NCBI GenBank assembly: GCA_017634555.1
Contig: JAGBNF010000044.1
Span: forward strand, 1-36,155
Direction: 5' to 3'
Origin: Eubacterium sp.
GTDB taxonomy: Bacteria > Bacillota > Clostridia > Lachnospirales > Lachnospiraceae
DNA: 36,155 bases
Shown here piece after piece: positions 23,835-33,696 of this stretch (position 1 is its first letter; every line of letters starts with the position of its first letter). The translations under genes were made by a program, and so were the position numbers. Below the pieces are notes generated by a model. That model was not told the origin of the DNA, made no database searches, and was given only the letters and a program-made list of their open reading frames with translations.

Positions 23835-26800
23835 CTAAATTGTTGAAATTCTTGGAGTGATATCCTCAAGAACATCAAGAAGGATCTTTACCGTATCAAG
23901 AGATGTAAATATAGTTACACCGTTCATGATAGCGCAGCGTCTGATCTCAATTCCGTCTCCATAATGTACTCCTGAAAGGATAGCACGTGTATTGATGATA
24001 TAGCTTACGTAACCTGCCTCGATAGATCTGAGAACCTCATCACTACCGTCACTGAGCTTTCCTCTGATTCTGGTTCTGATACCATGCTCCTTGAGGAATT
24101 CACCCGTACCGACAGTTGCCTCGATATTGAAACCGAGCTCATAGAATCTTCTAACCAGTGGAAGTGCTTCTTCCTTATCCTCATCGGCAAGAGTAACCAT
24201 TACGGTTCCGTACTCCTTCATCTTGATACCTGAAGCCTGAAGAGCCTTATAGAATGCTCTCTTAAGACTTCTGTCATATCCGATGGCCTCACCTGTAGAC
24301 TTCATCTCAGGTGAAAGATATGCATCCATACCATTCAGCTTTGCGAAGGAGAAGGCAGGTGCTTTAACATACCACTTCTTAGCCTTCTTTAAAATGTTCT
24401 CCTTAGCCTCTTCATCAGCTGCAGCGTCCGCCTCAGCCTGAGCCTGAATTATCTTCAGTCCGCCTTCCTCTGCGATTCCGAGATATCCCTGCTCCTCAAG
24501 GCTGTGTCCGAGCATAACCTTTGTAGCAATATCAACCAGCGGATAGCCTGTTGACTTTGAAAGGAAAGGTACACTTCTGGATGCACGAGGGTTAACCTCG
24601 ATGATATATACATTATCCTGCTTATCAACGATAAACTGGATATTGAAAAGTCCTACAATACCGATTCCGAGACCGAGCTTTGTTGTGTAATCTGTGATTG
24701 TCTCCTTAACCTTTTCAGAAATGGAATAAGGAGGATAAACGCTTGTACTGTCTCCCGAATGTACACCGGTTCTTTCAACAAGCTCCATGATACCGGGAAG
24801 GAATACATCCTTTCCGTCACAGATAGCATCAACCTCAACCTCTTTACCTACGATATACTTATCAACAAGAACAGGTCTGTCCTCATCAACTTCAACCGCA
24901 CTCTTGAGGTAATGTCTGAGCATTGTCTCGTTTGCAACGATCTCCATAGCACGTCCACCAAGAACGAAGCTTGGACGAACAAGTACCGGATAACCGATCT
25001 TCTCTGCAGCAGCCACACCACTCTCGATATCTGTAACCGCAACCCCCTTCGGATGAGGAATGTCAAGACTCTCGATAACACCCTCGAAGGCATCTCTGTC
25101 CTCAGCTCTGAAGATAGCATCACAGTCTGTTCCGATAATCTTTACACCTCTGTCCCTGAGCGGCTCGGCAAGGTTGACAGCTGTCTGTCCACCGAGTGAA
25201 GTGATAACACCCTCAGGCTTTTCAAGGTCGATAATATTCATGATATCCTCTGCGGTAAGCGGCTCGAAATACAGCTTATCTGCAGTTGTATAATCCGTAG
25301 AAACAGTCTCCGGATTGTTATTTATAACTATAGCCTCATAGCCCATTTCATGAATGGTCCTTACGGCATGTACTGTTGAGTAATCGAACTCAACACCTTG
25401 TCCGATTCTGATAGGACCTGAACCGAGAACTATGATCTTCTTGTTGTCTGAAACTATAGACTCATTTTCCTCTTCATATGTTGAATAGAAGTAAGGAACG
25501 TAGCTTTCAAACTCGCTGGCACATGTATCGATCATCTTATATACCGGACGGATGTCGTACTCTTTTCTGAGCTTCCATACATCATCCTCTGTAAGTCCTG
25601 TCAGCTCTGCGATATAAGAATCTGAGAATCCCATCTTCTTCGCAGAGTAAAGGATTTCCTTATCGATCGTCTTTCCTGCCAGCTTCTCAAGATGTCTCTC
25701 AAACTCAACGATATTTCTGATCTTATCCAGGAAGAACATATCGATTCCCGTTCTGTTCATGATGACCTGAAGATCTACACCCAGCCAGATAAGCTGTGAA
25801 AGCGCATAGATTCTGTCATCCGTACCATCCTCGATATACTTGAGCAACTTCTCAACTGCCTCAGCTCTGTTTTCAGGTTCAGGCTTATCGGACAAGCTCT
25901 TAACATCGAACTTCTCAAGATGGATATGGTTTCTTCCGTCTTCGAGTGATCTGATTGCCTTGAGAAGGCTTTCCTCAAATGTGCGGCCTACGGACATTGT
26001 CTCTCCTGTTGCCTTCATCTGAGTAGAGAGCACATTTGATGCAAGCGTAAACTTATCAAATGGGAATCTAGGCATCTTTGTTACTATATAGTCAAGTGCA
26101 GGCTCGAAGCATGCAGGTGTATTAGCAAGCTGGATCTCATCAAGATTCATGCCTACGGCAATCTTCGCAGATACTCTTGCGATAGGATAACCGCTGGCCT
26201 TTGAAGCAAGTGCCGATGATCTTGATACACGAGGATTAACCTCGATAACGTAGTAATTAAATGACTGTGGATCAAGTGCAAACTGGCAGTTACATCCACC
26301 CTTAACTCCGAGAGCTCTGATGATCTTGAGAGCACTGTCACGGAGCATATGATACTCTTTATTTGTAAGTGTCTGGCTAGGAGCTACTACTATGGAATCT
26401 CCTGTATGGATTCCTACAGGGTCCAGATTCTCCATGTTGCAGACTACGAGTGCCGTATCGTTGGCATCTCTCATTACTTCGTACTCAATTTCCTTATAAC
26501 CCTTGATACTCTTCTCAACGAGTACCTGATGAACAGGTGAAAGCGCAAGAGCATTCTTCATCATATCTGCCATTTCCTCAGGATTATCGGCAAAGCCGCC
26601 GCCTGTACCACCCAGTGTGAATGCAGGTCTGAGGATAACAGGATATCCGATTCTTTCTGCAGCCTGAAGTCCTTCCTCTACAGTGTATGTAATCTCTGAA
26701 GGAACAACCGGTTCACCCAGCTTTTCACAAAGCTCCTTAAACTCTTCTCTATCCTCTGCGCATCTGATACTTGCAGCATCTGTTCCGAGAAGCTCTATCT

Positions 26801-27134
26801 CGCATTCATCAAGAACGCCCTTATCATTAAGCTGCATAGCAAGGTTAAGACCTGTCTGTCCACCGATTCCCGGTACTATCGCATCCGGTCTTTCATAACG
26901 GCATATACGAGCCATATACTCAAGAGTAAGCGGCTCCATATAAACCTTGTCTGCAACCATTGTATCTGTCATTATCGTAGCAGGATTTGAATTGGCAAGT
27001 ATAACCTCATAGCCCTCTTCCTTAAGTGCAAGGCAGGCCTGTGTGCCGGCATAATCAAACTCTGCAGCCTGTCCTATAACGATAGGACCGGATCCTATAA
27101 CTAAAATCTTATGTAGATCTTTTCTCTTTGGCAT
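23835..27134 (-). CDS. carB: Carbamoyl-phosphate synthase large subunit
   Basis: A 1099-residue synthetase subunit that makes carbamoyl phosphate from bicarbonate, ATP and ammonia channelled from CarA, for pyrimidines and arginine. The two homologous halves are clear: [20 protein letters not shown] near the N-terminus and [20 protein letters not shown] in the middle, each followed by an ATP-grasp domain ([38 protein letters not shown]). The C-terminal MGS-like domain binds effectors. Length and order are normal. GAGGGAT precedes the ATG. It is 43 bases after carA and forms an operon with it. Confidence 0.97.
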   Translation of the reverse strand: MPKRKDLHKILVIGSGPIVIGQAAEFDYAGTQACLALKEEGYEVILANSNPATIMTDTMVADKVYMEPLTLEYMARICRYERPDAIVPGIGGQTGLNLAMQLNDKGVLDECEIELLGTDAASIRCAEDREEFKELCEKLGEPVVPSEITYTVEEGLQAAERIGYPVILRPAFTLGGTGGGFADNPEEMADMMKNALALSPVHQVLVEKSIKGYKEIEYEVMRDANDTALVVCNMENLDPVGIHTGDSIVVAPSQTLTNKEYHMLRDSALKIIRALGVKGGCNCQFALDPQSFNYYVIEVNPRVSRSSALASKASGYPIARVSAKIAVGMNLDEIQLANTPACFEPALDYIVTKMPRFPFDKFTLASNVLSTQMKATGETMSVGRTFEESLLKAIRSLEDGRNHIHLEKFDVKSLSDKPEPENRAEAVEKLLKYIEDGTDDRIYALSQLIWLGVDLQVIMNRTGIDMFFLDKIRNIVEFERHLEKLAGKTIDKEILYSAKKMGFSDSYIAELTGLTEDDVWKLRKEYDIRPVYKMIDTCASEFESYVPYFYSTYEEENESIVSDNKKIIVLGSGPIRIGQGVEFDYSTVHAVRTIHEMGYEAIVINNNPETVSTDYTTADKLYFEPLTAEDIMNIIDLEKPEGVITSLGGQTAVNLAEPLRDRGVKIIGTDCDAIFRAEDRDAFEGVIESLDIPHPKGVAVTDIESGVAAAEKIGYPVLVRPSFVLGGRAMEIVANETMLRHYLKSAVEVDEDRPVLVDKYIVGKEVEVDAICDGKDVFLPGIMELVERTGVHSGDSTSVYPPYSISEKVKETITDYTTKLGLGIGIVGLFNIQFIVDKQDNVYIIEVNPRASRSVPFLSKSTGYPLVDIATKVMLGHSLEEQGYLGIAEEGGLKIIQAQAEADAAADEEAKENILKKAKKWYVKAPAFSFAKLNGMDAYLSPEMKSTGEAIGYDRSLKRAFYKALQASGIKMKEYGTVMVTLADEDKEEALPLVRRFYELGFNIEATVGTGEFLKEHGIRTRIRGKLSDGSDEVLRSIEAGYVSYIINTRAILSGVHYGDGIEIRRCAIMNGVTIFTSLDTVKILLDVLEDITPRISTI

Positions 27135-27177
27135 TTTCTATCCCTCTTCTATCTGGAACTGTTCTAACAATATCCGC

Positions 27178-28272
27178 TTATTTATTCGCTCTGAAAAGAC
27201 TCATCTTTTCAATGAATCTGTCGAAAAGATATGTGCTGTCCTGTGGTCCCGGTGCACTCTCAGGATGATACTGTACTGAAAATGTGTATCCATCCTCCGA
27301 TGCAAGACCTTCAACAGTTTTATCCAGGAGATTGATATGTGACACCTTAAGTCCTGTGCCTTCTACTGTTGAATCATCAACCGCATAGCTGTGGTTCTGG
27401 CTGGTAATCTCAATCTTTCCCGTAGCAATATCCTTAACAGGATGATTGCCTCCTCTGTGACCGAATTTAAGCTTATATGTTTTAGCTCCGTGTGAAAGCG
27501 CGATAAGCTGATGTCCGAGGCAAATTCCGAACATCGGGAGCTTTCCCTTCAGAGCCTTAAGAGTCTCAATAACTTCAGGAACATCCTCCGGATCTCCCGG
27601 GCCGTTAGATATAAAAAGTCCGTCCGGCTTCATCTTAAGGATCTCATCAGCTGATGTTCTGTAAGGAACAACAGTTACATTACAACCATGAGAATTAAGC
27701 TCGCGGACGATATTCATCTTCATGCCGCAGTCAATAGCGACAACGTTATACTTTGGATTGGAAGTTCTTGAATACCACTTCTTCTTGCAGCTGCATCTTG
27801 AAACAGCGTCATGACGAAGCTCAGTCTCCTTAAGAATCTTAAGTCCTTCCTCCAGACTTGTATCTATTCCCGTAACAAGAACCTTACGTGATCCGTGATC
27901 TCTGATACTTCTTACAAGCTTTCTTGTATCAATACCATAAATACCCGGAACATCTGCTTCTTCGAGAAGCTCTGAAAGGGTTCTGGTAAAACGGAAATTA
28001 GACGGATTATCATTAACTTCGCGCACGATAAGTGCACCGAGGTTAAGCATTTTACTTTCAAAGTCCTCATCGGTTATACCGTAATTACCGATGAGAGGAT
28101 AAGACATCACAATGGCCTGATCTGTATAGGAAGGATCTGAAATGATCTCCTGATAACCTGCCATGGATGTGTTGAATACGATTTCGGCAACCACATCTCT
28201 GTCTGCACCAAAGCCGTATCCCAGATACTCACTGCCGTCTTCTAATATGATTTTCTTATTAAATGCAGTCAT
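27178..28272 (-). CDS. carA: Carbamoyl-phosphate synthase small subunit (glutamine amidotransferase)
   Basis: A 364-residue subunit that releases ammonia from glutamine and passes it to CarB. The N-terminal CPSase_sm domain (EDGSEYLGYGFGADRDVVAE, FNTSMAGYQEIISDPSY) is followed by a class I glutamine amidotransferase domain with nucleophile Cys in MFGICLGHQLIAL and the catalytic His-Glu in VQYHPESAPGP. All catalytic residues are present. It directly precedes carB and follows pyrG by 102 bases that contain a long hairpin and a possible promoter. Confidence 0.97.
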   Translation of the reverse strand: MTAFNKKIILEDGSEYLGYGFGADRDVVAEIVFNTSMAGYQEIISDPSYTDQAIVMSYPLIGNYGITDEDFESKMLNLGALIVREVNDNPSNFRFTRTLSELLEEADVPGIYGIDTRKLVRSIRDHGSRKVLVTGIDTSLEEGLKILKETELRHDAVSRCSCKKKWYSRTSNPKYNVVAIDCGMKMNIVRELNSHGCNVTVVPYRTSADEILKMKPDGLFISNGPGDPEDVPEVIETLKALKGKLPMFGICLGHQLIALSHGAKTYKLKFGHRGGNHPVKDIATGKIEITSQNHSYAVDDSTVEGTGLKVSHINLLDKTVEGLASEDGYTFSVQYHPESAPGPQDSTYLFDRFIEKMSLFRANK

Positions 28273-28322
28273 ATTCTTCTTCCTCAGTTATCTAATAATA
28301 TATTTAAACATCTCCAGAATGC

Positions 28323-28368
28323 ATAATAGCAGAATCATCACAAAAAACAAGTCTTCATGATGATTCTG
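28323..28368 (-). promoter_or_regulatory. carA leader: 11-bp hairpin overlapping a possible promoter
   Basis: CAGAATCATCA (28330-28340) and TGATGATTCTG (28358-28368) form a perfect 11-bp stem with a 17-base loop that contains six T on the minus strand. TTGTTT (28345-28350), 16 bases, TATTAT (28323-28328) could be a promoter on the same strand. No T-run follows the stem, so it is not a standard terminator. Confidence 0.45.
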
Positions 28369-28374
28369 TAATAA

Positions 28375-30000
28375 TTATTTTCTGTCGACATCAAGTGCAC
28401 TCTTAACGAACTCCTTGAAAATCGGATGTGGACGGTTAGGTCTTGACTTGAACTCAGGATGATACTGAACTCCGATATAGAACGGATGATCTGTAAGTTC
28501 TACGGTCTCAACAAGATGTCCGTCAGGAGACTGACCTGCTATTACAAGTCCTGCTTCCGTAAGTACATCACGATATTCATTATTGAATTCATATCTATGG
28601 CGATGACGCTCATGAATAACTTCATTTGCCTCATCCGAACCTGCAGGGAAATAACATCTCTCAAGCAATGTTCCAGGTGCAACAACACAAGGATAGCTTC
28701 CGAGTCTGAGTGTTCCACCCTTGTTGACGCTGTCAGACTGACCCGGCATGAAATCTATAACCTTTACATCTGTAGCATTATGGAACTCTCCTGAACATGC
28801 GTCCTTAAGTCCTGCCACATTTCTTGCAAACTCTATAACAGCTATCTGCATACCGAGACATATTCCGAAGTACGGAATCTTATGTTCTCTCGAGTACTTA
28901 GCTGCAAGTACCATTCCGTCGATACCTCTGTCTCCGAAGCCTCCGGGAACTATTATACCATCAACGTGCTTAAGTTTCTCCTCATAATTTTGTTCATTTA
29001 ATTCTTCTGAATCGATCCAGTCGATCGTTACATGAGCATTAAGCGCAAAACCCGAATGATTAAGGGCTTCCGCAACTGAAAGGTATGCATCATGAAGCTG
29101 AACGTACTTACCGACAAGTCCGATAGTTACGTCCTTCTCACGTGCATCTATATCACTTACCATCTTCTTCCACTCAGCAAGATCCGGCTCCTTAGGATCA
29201 AGACCAAGCTCACGGCATACAACCTTTGAAAGGCCTGCATCCTCAAGCATAAGAGGCGCTGCATAAAGGCTTGGCAAAGTTCTGTTTTCGATAACGCAGT
29301 CTTCCTTAACATTACAGAACATGGATATCTTCTTAAATATAGATGGCTCAAGCGGCTCATCACATCTTAGCACGATAATGTCAGGGCGTACTCCCATTCC
29401 CTGAAGCTCCTTTACGGAATGCTGTGTCGGCTTTGACTTATGCTCATCAGAACCGTGAAGGAACGGAACAAGTGTTACATGTATAAAGAGGCTGTCTTCC
29501 TTCGGAATCTCAAGTGAAATCTGTCTTACTGCCTCTATGAACGGCTGTGACTCAATATCGCCGATAGTACCACCGATCTCTGTGATAACTATATCGGCAT
29601 CAGTCTCGTTGCCTACTCTGTAAACGAATTCCTTTATCTCATTTGTAATATGAGGAATTACCTGAACAGTTGAACCGAGGTACTTACCCTCGCGTTCCTT
29701 ATTCAGCACATTCCAGTATACCTTACCTGAAGTAAGATTTGAATACTTATTAAGATTTTCATCGATGAATCTTTCATAATGTCCAAGGTCGAGATCTGTC
29801 TCAGCTCCGTCTTCTGTTACATATACCTCTCCATGCTGATACGGACTCATTGTTCCCGGATCAACATTTATATATGGATCGAGCTTCTGTGCAGCCACCT
29901 TATAACCTCTGGCCTTGAGCAGTCTTCCAAGTGAAGCCGCCGTAATTCCTTTACCAAGACCTGAAACAACACCGCCTGTTACGAAAATGTACTTTGCCAT
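28375..30000 (-). CDS. pyrG: CTP synthase
   Basis: A 541-residue enzyme converting UTP to CTP using ATP and glutamine. The synthetase domain begins [20 protein letters not shown] with [20 protein letters not shown]; the glutamine amidotransferase domain has nucleophile Cys in [14 protein letters not shown] and the His-Glu pair in [11 protein letters not shown]. Length is typical. AGGAGG before the ATG. The gene is preceded by its own promoter, an intrinsic terminator and the same hexaloop hairpin seen before glnN and amt. The pyrimidine-rich terminator strand and GGGCTC start used by the CTP-sensing Bacillus pyrG leader are not seen. Confidence 0.97.
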   Translation of the reverse strand: MAKYIFVTGGVVSGLGKGITAASLGRLLKARGYKVAAQKLDPYINVDPGTMSPYQHGEVYVTEDGAETDLDLGHYERFIDENLNKYSNLTSGKVYWNVLNKEREGKYLGSTVQVIPHITNEIKEFVYRVGNETDADIVITEIGGTIGDIESQPFIEAVRQISLEIPKEDSLFIHVTLVPFLHGSDEHKSKPTQHSVKELQGMGVRPDIIVLRCDEPLEPSIFKKISMFCNVKEDCVIENRTLPSLYAAPLMLEDAGLSKVVCRELGLDPKEPDLAEWKKMVSDIDAREKDVTIGLVGKYVQLHDAYLSVAEALNHSGFALNAHVTIDWIDSEELNEQNYEEKLKHVDGIIVPGGFGDRGIDGMVLAAKYSREHKIPYFGICLGMQIAVIEFARNVAGLKDACSGEFHNATDVKVIDFMPGQSDSVNKGGTLRLGSYPCVVAPGTLLERCYFPAGSDEANEVIHERHRHRYEFNNEYRDVLTEAGLVIAGQSPDGHLVETVELTDHPFYIGVQYHPEFKSRPNRPHPIFKEFVKSALDVDRK

Positions 30001-30032
30001 CGATATCCTCCTGATTTTTTCACACTACAAAT

Positions 30033-30069
30033 AAAAAAAGGCACTTCGAGCTATGTAACCCGAAGCGCC
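30033..30069 (-). terminator. Leader terminator (attenuator) of pyrG
   Basis: On the minus strand GGCGCTTCGGG pairs with CTCGAAGTGCC (two G-U wobbles) around an 8-base loop and is followed by TTTTTTT. It lies about 33 bases before the pyrG start and within the pyrG transcript. Confidence 0.8.
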
Positions 30070-30077
30070 ATTGCTTC
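30062..30077 (-). promoter_or_regulatory. ANTAR-type hexaloop hairpin overlapping the pyrG terminator
   Basis: GAAGC-AATGGC-GCTTC forms a 5-bp stem with hexaloop AATGGC (A at 1, G at 4). The loop and 3' arm are part of the terminator's 5' strand, so the two structures exclude each other. Confidence 0.6.
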
Positions 30078-30111
30078 AAAACCAATATCATTTATTTTTT
30101 TAACAATTATC

Positions 30112-30139
30112 AGTATATTACTTTATTTTCAAAAGTCAA
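30112..30139 (-). promoter_or_regulatory. Promoter of pyrG
   Basis: On the minus strand TTGACT (30134-30139), 16 bases, TATACT (30112-30117). It would start transcription near 30105, about 28 bases before the hexaloop hairpin. Confidence 0.7.
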
Positions 30140-30181
30140 GGAGCTTTTAACTATTTTTTACAAAATTTATTATAATCCTCT

Positions 30182-31075
30182 CTACAACTGCTCCTGTGCC
30201 GGAAGAGTCAGTGTTATTACAAAACTCGACTCATCCTGTGATGCACTGATATCTCCGCCCATCTTCTCTGCAAATCCCTTACATATATATAAGCCGAGGC
30301 CTGCACCGCCTGTGGAACGTGCCGCATCACCCTTTACAAATCTGTCGAATATCCTGTCCGTATCGATTTTCGAACCGGGATCCGTAATGATCCTGAGTTT
30401 TACATTTTCCTCCTCTTCCGGATCGATAACAAAATCCAGTTTCTTTTCCGAATACTTAACCGCATTTGATATAAGATTCTGAATGATCCTGACAAGCTTT
30501 TTCTTATCAGCAAAAACATATATATTCTGCTCCGACTGTTCGAAGGATGGCTCAAGACCTTTTCTGTCTATCTCCGGACTTTCAGCAAGTATCTCTTCAC
30601 AGATGATCTCACAAAGATTTACTCTCACAGCTTCAATATCCACCTGACCGGATTCTATGAGTGAAAGCTCAAAGAAATCATTTACCAGCTTATTCAGATA
30701 ACGGGCTCTCTCAAGCGCAATATCTATATTCGCTGTCATCTCTGCTCTGTCTTCCGTTTTTGATGCTATCTGAAGATATCCTATTATTGAGGTCAACGGA
30801 GTCCTCATATCATGGGATATCATGGATATAGACTCTCTCATTTTATTCTCCTCTTCCTTACCCTCGGCCTTAATCTCCAATATATATTCATAGAGATGAT
30901 TAACCTCGGTGATCATATTCTGCAGATCACTGTCCACAAAATCAACATTCATCTGCCTTTTGTCCGGGTTATTCTTCATTTCCCCGATTACCCTTTTCAT
31001 CTGGCTCTTCATCAAGATCAGCTTGATAAACAAAAAGAGGACCAGTGCTATAAGTATAATGATAACATATAACAT
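30182..31075 (-). CDS. Sensor histidine kinase
   Basis: A 297-residue kinase with one N-terminal membrane helix (MLYVIIILIALVLFLFIKLI) and almost no extracellular domain, so it probably senses through its transporter partner or inside the membrane. The HisKA box has the phospho-acceptor His in MISHDMRTPLTSIIGY; the HATPase domain shows the N box NLISNAVKYS and G box GGAGLGLYICKGFAEKMGG. ATG 31075 is set by AGGAGG seven bases upstream. It follows the ABC permease by 25 bases. Such short kinases beside a BcrA-type ABC transporter often respond to antimicrobial peptides; that role is an inference here. Confidence 0.9.
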   Translation of the reverse strand: MLYVIIILIALVLFLFIKLILMKSQMKRVIGEMKNNPDKRQMNVDFVDSDLQNMITEVNHLYEYILEIKAEGKEEENKMRESISMISHDMRTPLTSIIGYLQIASKTEDRAEMTANIDIALERARYLNKLVNDFFELSLIESGQVDIEAVRVNLCEIICEEILAESPEIDRKGLEPSFEQSEQNIYVFADKKKLVRIIQNLISNAVKYSEKKLDFVIDPEEEENVKLRIITDPGSKIDTDRIFDRFVKGDAARSTGGAGLGLYICKGFAEKMGGDISASQDESSFVITLTLPAQEQL

Positions 31076-31100
31076 AACAGGTCCTCCTAATTTCAATTAA

Positions 31101-31826
31101 TTAATTTGCCACGTCACGCTTATTAAAGAATATGATTGTGGCTGTCACAAACACTACGATAGCTATTATCGCACATATTGCACATGGTATCAAATCAGAA
31201 TTTTCTGAACTCTTTGCAAAGCAGAAGAAAGAATGCTCGTAGATAAGATTAGCTCTAAATACATTTCTGAGTACGTTTCCACCAACGGCAGCTACAGATA
31301 CGCAGGCAAAAAGTGCAGTATACACATTTCCGCAGATATATGTGATCAGCATATAAAATGCATTCATTGCGATGAGCTGAAGGCATACAACACCAATCCA
31401 TGCAATATCCTTCTTATTAAAGCCATCAAAGGAATAACCAAATCCGGATCCGTACTGAATAACAGTTTCTACTACAAGTCCAAGATGGAAAATGATTGTT
31501 AAAACGCTTGTAGCGATAAGCTGGCTGATAACAGTCATCCATCTTTTATTACCTGTAACGATCACTCTGTGAAGAGTTCTGTTCGTAAAGTCAATTCCCA
31601 CATACCATGCAATAAGCATTCCTATCAGGAAAGAAAATGAAGCGTCTGAAACGCCGTCCATGAATCCGTCATACATACAGCCATTCGGATGAGCATCAAC
31701 ATATGACTGCTTAATTCCTCCAACGATCAGATTATACACAACCAAAAATAACAGAAATCCCATACTCACATAAAACGGAGTAAATCTTTTCATTTTATAT
31801 CTTTCTATTTTAAACAGATTAAGCAT
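31101..31826 (-). CDS. ABC-2 type transporter permease
   Basis: A 241-residue membrane protein with about six hydrophobic segments (FYVSMGFLLFLVVYNLIVG; FLIGMLIAWYVGIDF; LIATSVLTIIFHLGLVVETV; WIGVVCLQLIAMNAFYMLIT; TALFACVSVAAVGG; AICAIIAIVVFVTATIIFF). The typical FTNRTLHRVIVTGNKRW loop after the second helix marks the ABC-2/BcrB-like permeases. It overlaps the ATPase gene by 8 bases, so the two are translationally coupled and form one exporter. Substrate unknown; peptide antibiotic efflux is common for this type. Confidence 0.88.
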   Translation of the reverse strand: MLNLFKIERYKMKRFTPFYVSMGFLLFLVVYNLIVGGIKQSYVDAHPNGCMYDGFMDGVSDASFSFLIGMLIAWYVGIDFTNRTLHRVIVTGNKRWMTVISQLIATSVLTIIFHLGLVVETVIQYGSGFGYSFDGFNKKDIAWIGVVCLQLIAMNAFYMLITYICGNVYTALFACVSVAAVGGNVLRNVFRANLIYEHSFFCFAKSSENSDLIPCAICAIIAIVVFVTATIIFFNKRDVAN

Positions 31827-32742
31827 TTGCTTCCCCTCCTGTAATTGTCATAAAGTAATCTTCCAGTGACTGCTCTTTCTCAGAGAGCTCAGAAATAACT
31901 ATTCCTGCTTCCATAAGATGCTTTGAAAGCTCAGCCTTCATTTCCGGCTTTCCAAAGATTTTTACTGTGTCATCCGACTCAACCTTATAGGATGTACCCG
32001 GAAAATACTTTTCAAGGATCGTCACTGTCTCAGGAATGTTGCTGTCCTTCACCATAATATACTGACTGCATTTTTCCTCAAGCTTTTCATGTGTATCAGT
32101 CTCAATTATTCTTCCCTTATGAATAAAGATGAAATCCGTTGCCAGAAGATAAAGTTCACTTAAGATATGGCTTGAAATGAAGATCGTACATTCTTTTTCT
32201 TCATTTATCTTCTTCAGCATATTTCTGAGAGCAACTATATTCTTAGGATCAAGTCCGTTTATCGGCTCATCTAAGATAAGGAACTGTGGATTTCCTATCA
32301 TAGCCATTGCTATTCCGAGTCTCTGCTTCATTCCCATAGAAAGCTTCTTTGCTGCTTTCTTCTGCTGATCTTCAAGACCCACAAGCTCGATAACTCTGTC
32401 TGTTGCTGATTTATCAGGATTGCCCACCAGCATTCTCTGAATCTCCACATTCTGTCTTACCGAGTACTTCGGATAAAGATATGGGCCCTCGATCATTGTT
32501 CCCATTGCCTTACGTTTATTTTCTATAGCCTTCGGATCATCCTCTCCCATCAGTGAGAAGTCACCGGATGTCGGAAAAATAAGTCCTGCTATTATCTTCA
32601 TAAATGTACTCTTGCCGGCTCCGTTTTCTCCAATAAAACCGTATATATGATTTTTCTTCAAAGTAACACTCACATTATCAAGTGCAAATGTGTCCTTATA
32701 CTTTTTTGAAAGATTTCTTGTTTCAAGTATTACATCACTCAT
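31819..32742 (-). CDS. ABC transporter ATP-binding protein (BcrA-type)
   Basis: A 307-residue ATPase. Walker A is GENGAGKST, the signature is LSMGMKQRLGIAMAM, Walker B is FLILDEPINGLDP, and the H-loop His lies in TIFISSHILSEL. The extra C-terminal domain of about 90 residues is usual for the BcrA/lantibiotic-immunity class. AAGGAAC precedes the ATG. It heads a three-gene set with the permease and kinase. A TATAAT lies upstream near 32780 but a good -35 was not found. Confidence 0.93.
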   Translation of the reverse strand: MSDVILETRNLSKKYKDTFALDNVSVTLKKNHIYGFIGENGAGKSTFMKIIAGLIFPTSGDFSLMGEDDPKAIENKRKAMGTMIEGPYLYPKYSVRQNVEIQRMLVGNPDKSATDRVIELVGLEDQQKKAAKKLSMGMKQRLGIAMAMIGNPQFLILDEPINGLDPKNIVALRNMLKKINEEKECTIFISSHILSELYLLATDFIFIHKGRIIETDTHEKLEEKCSQYIMVKDSNIPETVTILEKYFPGTSYKVESDDTVKIFGKPEMKAELSKHLMEAGIVISELSEKEQSLEDYFMTITGGEANA

Positions 32743-32814
32743 TTTTTTTAGTTCCTTTCGTTTTGATGATGTGAGTATATTATATGACTCTAAGAAAAAT
32801 GTTCACCAATCTTA

Positions 32815-32857
32815 AAGAAAAACTAAAGAATACCGCCCTTACTTTGAAAGGCGGTAT
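32815..32857 (-). terminator. Terminator of the response regulator gene
   Basis: On the minus strand ATACCGCC (32850-32857) pairs with GGCGGTAT (32830-32837), followed by TCTTTAGTTTTTC. The stem includes the stop codon region of the regulator gene, so that gene and the ABC genes are probably separate transcripts. Confidence 0.7.
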
Positions 32858-33504
32858 CCCATTCCGTATACAGTATCTATATATGGTTCATCTGTTACTT
32901 TAGCAATTTTCTTACGGAGATTACTCATATGTACATTCATTGTATTATCTTCGCTTAAGTATTCTTCACCTGTTATGCTTTCAAAAAGATTACGCTTGGA
33001 AAAAACCTTATTCGGATTATTCAGCATAAGCTCCAGGATACTATACTCCATAGTAGTACAGGTCAGTTCATCCTCACCTATATATACTCTTTTAGACTCT
33101 TTATCGAGCTTCATATCTTTATATTTAAGTTCGGCTGCCGGCTTCACATCTCCGGTACGTCTGAGTACTGCTTCTATTCTAAGTATTACCTCATCCACAT
33201 CAAAAGGCTTACTTATATAATCATCTGTTCCCAGCTTCAGAAGCTCAATCCTGTTTACTACTTCATTCTTTGCCGAAAGAACTATGACCGGTGTATTCTT
33301 TTTCTTTCTCAGTTCACCTAGAACTTCTTCTCCTGTTTTCTTCGGCATCATCAGATCCAGCAGTATAAGCTCATAATCCTTTTCCAAAGCCTTTGCAAGA
33401 CCTGTTTCTCCATCGAGTGCACTGTCGGTTTCATATCCGTTATCCGAAAGCACCTTGCAGAGAAGGTTATTTATCATAGCATCATCTTCAATAACAAGTA
33501 TCAC
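32839..33504 (-). CDS. OmpR/PhoB-family response regulator
   Basis: A 221-residue regulator. The receiver domain has an acidic pair in VIEDD, the phospho-acceptor Asp in LILLDLMMPKKTGEEV and Lys in DDYISKPFDVDEV; the C-terminal winged helix ends SNLRKKIAKVTDEPYIDTVY then GMGYRL. I chose the GTG start at 33502-33504 (VILVIEDD) because GGGGGA lies seven bases upstream; ATG 33537 would add eleven residues and has no good ribosome site. It is probably the partner of the kinase at 30182, separated from it by the ABC genes. Confidence 0.88.
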   Translation of the reverse strand: MILVIEDDAMINNLLCKVLSDNGYETDSALDGETGLAKALEKDYELILLDLMMPKKTGEEVLGELRKKKNTPVIVLSAKNEVVNRIELLKLGTDDYISKPFDVDEVILRIEAVLRRTGDVKPAAELKYKDMKLDKESKRVYIGEDELTCTTMEYSILELMLNNPNKVFSKRNLFESITGEEYLSEDNTMNVHMSNLRKKIAKVTDEPYIDTVYGMGYRLSK

Positions 33505-33612
33505 TTTAATTTCCCCCAATACTTTTTCTCCTGCCATTTTACCGTAACCATCTGCACTCTTCAACCTTAATATTTCCTGATGACTCTGCATGTTATCATA
33601 AATATAAGAAAT

Positions 33613-33673
33613 GCCCACCGGATCAATCGTTCATGTGTGTCATACGCCACACAAACAACCGACTTCGGTGGGC
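33613..33673 (-). terminator. Long hairpin after amt, probable terminator
   Basis: GCCCACCG and CGGTGGGC are perfect 8-bp arms enclosing about 45 bases that also pair (TGTGTG with CACACA). On the minus strand it follows the amt stop by 24 bases and precedes ATTTCTTATATTTATG, a weak T-rich tail. It could instead be part of the response-regulator leader. Confidence 0.5.
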
Positions 33674-33696
33674 AAATAAGAAGATGGGTAATTAAA

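Noticed and set aside
27135-28374. ANTAR-type hexaloop element before carA
   Set aside because: The carA leader hairpin has a 17-base loop, no A-N-N-G-N-N hexaloop and no following terminator.
30105-30181. Bacillus-type CTP-sensing pyrG leader
   Set aside because: The GGGC transcript start and pyrimidine-rich terminator strand needed for slippage control were not found.
32758-32820. Promoter for the ABC transporter genes
   Set aside because: A perfect TATAAT is present, but the best -35 (TTGGTG) is poor and 19 bases away, so I did not list it as a feature.
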